This document shows, piece after piece, positions 21,284 to 23,038 of a stretch of DNA of 23,038 bases. Position 1 is the stretch's first letter, and the number at the start of each line of letters is the position of its first letter. The notes beneath the pieces were generated by a model, which was not told where the DNA came from, ran no database searches, and saw only the letters and a list, made by a program, of their open reading frames with translations. Position numbers and translations under genes: made by a program. The stretch spans positions 1 through 23,038 of the forward strand of contig JAGVDT010000115.1 of NCBI GenBank assembly GCA_020058565.1. Direction: 5' to 3'. This DNA is from Minisyncoccota bacterium. Its GTDB lineage: Bacteria > Patescibacteriota > Minisyncoccia > Phycocordibacterales > UBA2100.

Positions 21284-22507
21284 CTAGGCGCGCCTTCGCA
21301 TAAAAATAAATAACACACTCCATGCAATCCACACGATGATGCCGCCGATGATAAGCGGCATCGATATGCCTATTACTCCGGTGCCAATCCCTGCCACCAG
21401 GGGTATCGCGCCTTGGGAAAAAGCCATTAAAGAGCCATTGATGCCAAGCGCCGCGCCTTGGCGCTCTGCTGAGACGCTTTTGGAAACCAGAGAAGTCAGA
21501 TTGGCCATGGTGAGGCCCTGGGATACCGCGATAAACGGCATAACGATATATAGCCACGGCACACTCGGCAATAATGGATACGCGATCATTGCCGCGCCCA
21601 TGATCAGCATCGTATAGCGCACGATCTGACGTTCGGAATATTTAGACGCGAGAATTCGCAAAAGGAATAGTTGCGTAAAGATAACCCAGGCGCCAACCGC
21701 GGCAAAAAAGGTTCCTACCGCCGTTTCGTCAAATCCGAATTTGCCGACGAGAAATACGCCCATGAAGGATGTCATAAACGTAAATCCGCTCATGTAGAGA
21801 AACGTTGTCAGGTAGACAGGGCGAGCATCGACATCGCGTATAGCAGCTTGGATGTTGCGAATGCCTTTGAAAACAGTAAATCCGTGGCTCGCGCGGGGAT
21901 TTAGATTGGTCTCCTGGAGCATCAGGGTGACGAACGTCAGGTTAATCACTCCCAAAGCGCCCGCAAACCAAAACGGCGCGGCGGGATCTCCCGTGAGCCC
22001 GGCGATCCATCCCCCCAAAAGCGGCCCGACGATAAACCCGGTGCCAAACGCTGCTCCGATCAGGCCGAAATTTTTGGCGCGATCTTTCGGCTCGGTGACG
22101 TCCGCAATAGTTGCTTGAGCGATAGAAAAATTTGCGGCAGCAAGCCCAGCGATCGCACGGGAGAAAAGGATGAGCGGTATAGAAGCGATCTCGATTCCGA
22201 AGCCGAACAGGATTTGCGATACCGCAAGCGTGCCTATGCCGAGCGAAAGAAGTTTTTTGCGGCCATACACGTCAGAAAGCTCACCCAAAAGCGGCGCAGC
22301 GATGAATTGCATCAGCCCGAAGAGCGCAGTAACCAGCCCTGCGAGGAAAAACTGCATCCCCTGCGAATACCCGTGCAGCAAAAAAGCATGTGAATTCGGG
22401 TCCGTAAATATGATCGGTATTATCGGGAAAATCATCCCGGTGCCGACCATATCCAAAAGCAGCGTCCCAAAAAGTATCGGCAAAACTCTCTTTTGACTTG
22501 AAGACAT
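21284..22507 (-). CDS. MFS transporter of the TetA/DHA1 drug-exporter type
   Basis: A 407-residue protein with 12 predicted membrane helices. Helix 1 carries LLLDMVGTGMIFPIIPIIF, the signature of the tetracycline-type drug:H+ antiporter group. The loop 2-3 motif A reads GELSDVYGRKK (75-85). Helix 4-5 features RAIAGLAAANFSIAQATIADV and FGTGFIVGPLLGGW (motif C-like) are clear. It should export a small hydrophobic compound by proton exchange; the substrate cannot be inferred. ATG 22507 is preferred over 22525 because TAAGAT (22516-22521) lies 8 nt before it. It shares a short divergent promoter region with the M15-type gene on the plus strand. Confidence 0.93.
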   Translation of the reverse strand: MSSSQKRVLPILFGTLLLDMVGTGMIFPIIPIIFTDPNSHAFLLHGYSQGMQFFLAGLVTALFGLMQFIAAPLLGELSDVYGRKKLLSLGIGTLAVSQILFGFGIEIASIPLILFSRAIAGLAAANFSIAQATIADVTEPKDRAKNFGLIGAAFGTGFIVGPLLGGWIAGLTGDPAAPFWFAGALGVINLTFVTLMLQETNLNPRASHGFTVFKGIRNIQAAIRDVDARPVYLTTFLYMSGFTFMTSFMGVFLVGKFGFDETAVGTFFAAVGAWVIFTQLFLLRILASKYSERQIVRYTMLIMGAAMIAYPLLPSVPWLYIVMPFIAVSQGLTMANLTSLVSKSVSAERQGAALGINGSLMAFSQGAIPLVAGIGTGVIGISMPLIIGGIIVWIAWSVLFIFMRRRA

Positions 22508-22515
22508 TGTTCGCA

Positions 22516-22521
22516 ATCTTA
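22516..22521 (-). promoter_or_regulatory. -10 box of the MFS gene
   Basis: TAAGAT (extended TGATAAGAT), 8 nt before ATG 22507. TTGGGA lies 15 nt upstream as a possible weak -35. Confidence 0.45.
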
Positions 22522-22559
22522 TCAAACAAACATTCTTCCCAACAGAAGAGGACCGATGG

Positions 22560-22565
22560 TACTAT
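22560..22565 (+). promoter_or_regulatory. -10 box of the M15-type gene
   Basis: Extended -10 TGGTACTAT, 6 nt before ATG 22572. Together with 22516-22521 it forms a compact divergent promoter region. Confidence 0.55.
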
Positions 22566-22571
22566 GTCCGG

Positions 22572-23038
22572 ATGCGCCGAAAAATTGAGGCCAGCGCAGT
22601 ATGGCTCCAGGAGCATTTCGTTGCCGTCGAGCTTTTGACCTGCGCGATCGCGATTGCCGCTGTCGTCTATAGCGGCTTGCAATACTATTCTCTCGCCCAA
22701 GAATACGCGGCTGTTCGCGCCGAGCTTGCCTCGTCTACGCTTGCGTACAAACAGATCACCGCCAACCTGCGAGAAAGATTCGCCATAGTCACCGGCCGCA
22801 ACCAGGAACTCTCGGATTCGCTCTCTCTCGAGCAGCAAAAAAACAACCAATTTGAAGCACAGCTCAACGGCGTAAAAGGCCAGGTGGACCAGCTCCAAAC
22901 GCTTGCGGACACGGACAAAGAACTCCTGCAGAAATATTCGAAGGTGTTTTTCCTAAATGAAAATTATGAGCCGGCAAGCACGACCATCCTTGCGTCGAAA
23001 TACGTATATGAGACCAAGTCCGAGCAGCGTTTTCTCGA
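22572..23038 (+). CDS. Probable membrane-anchored M15-family D-Ala-D-Ala carboxypeptidase, 5' part
   Basis: An open frame runs from ATG 22572 to the right edge (155 codons). A single membrane anchor is at about 17-37, followed by a coiled-coil stretch (about 45-120, rich in Gln, Glu and Leu). Then QKYSKVFFLNENYEPAS (120-136) matches the segment that in Patescibacteria-type proteins precedes a peptidase M15 (VanY/DacY-like) domain. The catalytic zinc motifs (SxHxxGxAxD, HxEH) would lie beyond the window, so the call rests on the N-terminal pattern. Role would be trimming the peptidoglycan stem peptide outside the membrane. The start is supported by the -10 box 6 nt ahead. Confidence 0.65.
   Translation, partial: MRRKIEASAVWLQEHFVAVELLTCAIAIAAVVYSGLQYYSLAQEYAAVRAELASSTLAYKQITANLRERFAIVTGRNQELSDSLSLEQQKNNQFEAQLNGVKGQVDQLQTLADTDKELLQKYSKVFFLNENYEPASTTILASKYVYETKSEQRFL

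Noticed and set aside
22281..22918. Minus-strand frames of 205 and 77 codons near the right end
   Set aside because: They lie antisense to the M15-type gene and overlap the MFS gene; the composition is that of shadow frames.
1..23038. CRISPR array, rRNA, integrase or transposase
   Set aside because: No regularly spaced direct repeats, conserved rRNA stretches or recombinase motifs were seen. The only tandem repeats are coding Ig-like units and short AT-rich or CTAGGC units.

Overview
The window looks like a chromosomal piece of a small-genome bacterium of the Patescibacteria (CPR) type, most like Parcubacteria. The reasons are: secreted proteins with an N-terminal peptidoglycan-binding repeat followed by a GH18-like or TIG/PKD body; many small anchored proteins of unknown function; very tight gene packing; and start codons that mostly sit about 6 nt behind a -10-like hexamer, so many mRNAs are probably leaderless. 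This placement is inference from style and content. No rRNA or other marker gene is present. The standard genetic code fits, since TGA is used as a stop, including in an ATGA overlap.

Layout (25 protein-coding loci, 22 of them on the minus strand). 1-2196: a matrixin-like metalloprotease cut by the window edge, MsrB, and a membrane-anchored DsbA-type protein. 2350-6037: a secreted GH18-like glycosidase, an ABC-2 permease/ATPase pair and an anchored protein with an unclear 3' end. 6164-9657: a SanA/YdcF-like protein, a secreted TIG/PKD protein and a PQQ-type sugar dehydrogenase. 9739-10562: a 36-residue membrane peptide on the plus strand, a PHA_gran_rgn-like protein and a lone receiver-domain protein. 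10574-15341: an RND transporter with its membrane-fusion partner. 15507-18491: small membrane proteins and an HD-domain / nucleotidyltransferase / membrane-protein operon. 18561-20492: a large secreted protein with four Ig-like repeats and an SdrD-B-like domain. 20770-22507: an MFS exporter followed by a possibly broken PLC/S1-P1-like gene. 22572-end: the start of a probable M15 D,D-carboxypeptidase on the plus strand.

Functionally the window is dominated by the cell envelope: export (ABC, RND/MFP, MFS), wall remodelling (GH18, SanA, M15), redox repair and thiol chemistry (MsrB, DsbA-like) and surface proteins.

The most interesting signal is a pair of elements of about 135 nt, E1 (13664-13799) and E2 (16327-16460), each ending exactly at a minus-strand start codon. 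They share the ends and short interior blocks. Their helices have identical lengths but different sequences, with about seven compensatory base-pair changes. The closing helix can pair with the AUG itself. A third, unrelated long-stem element, E3 (1227-1345), has the same placement at msrB. In a region of mostly leaderless genes, these look like structured 5' UTRs able to hide the start codon: a candidate undescribed cis-regulatory RNA. An old palindromic mobile repeat is the main alternative.
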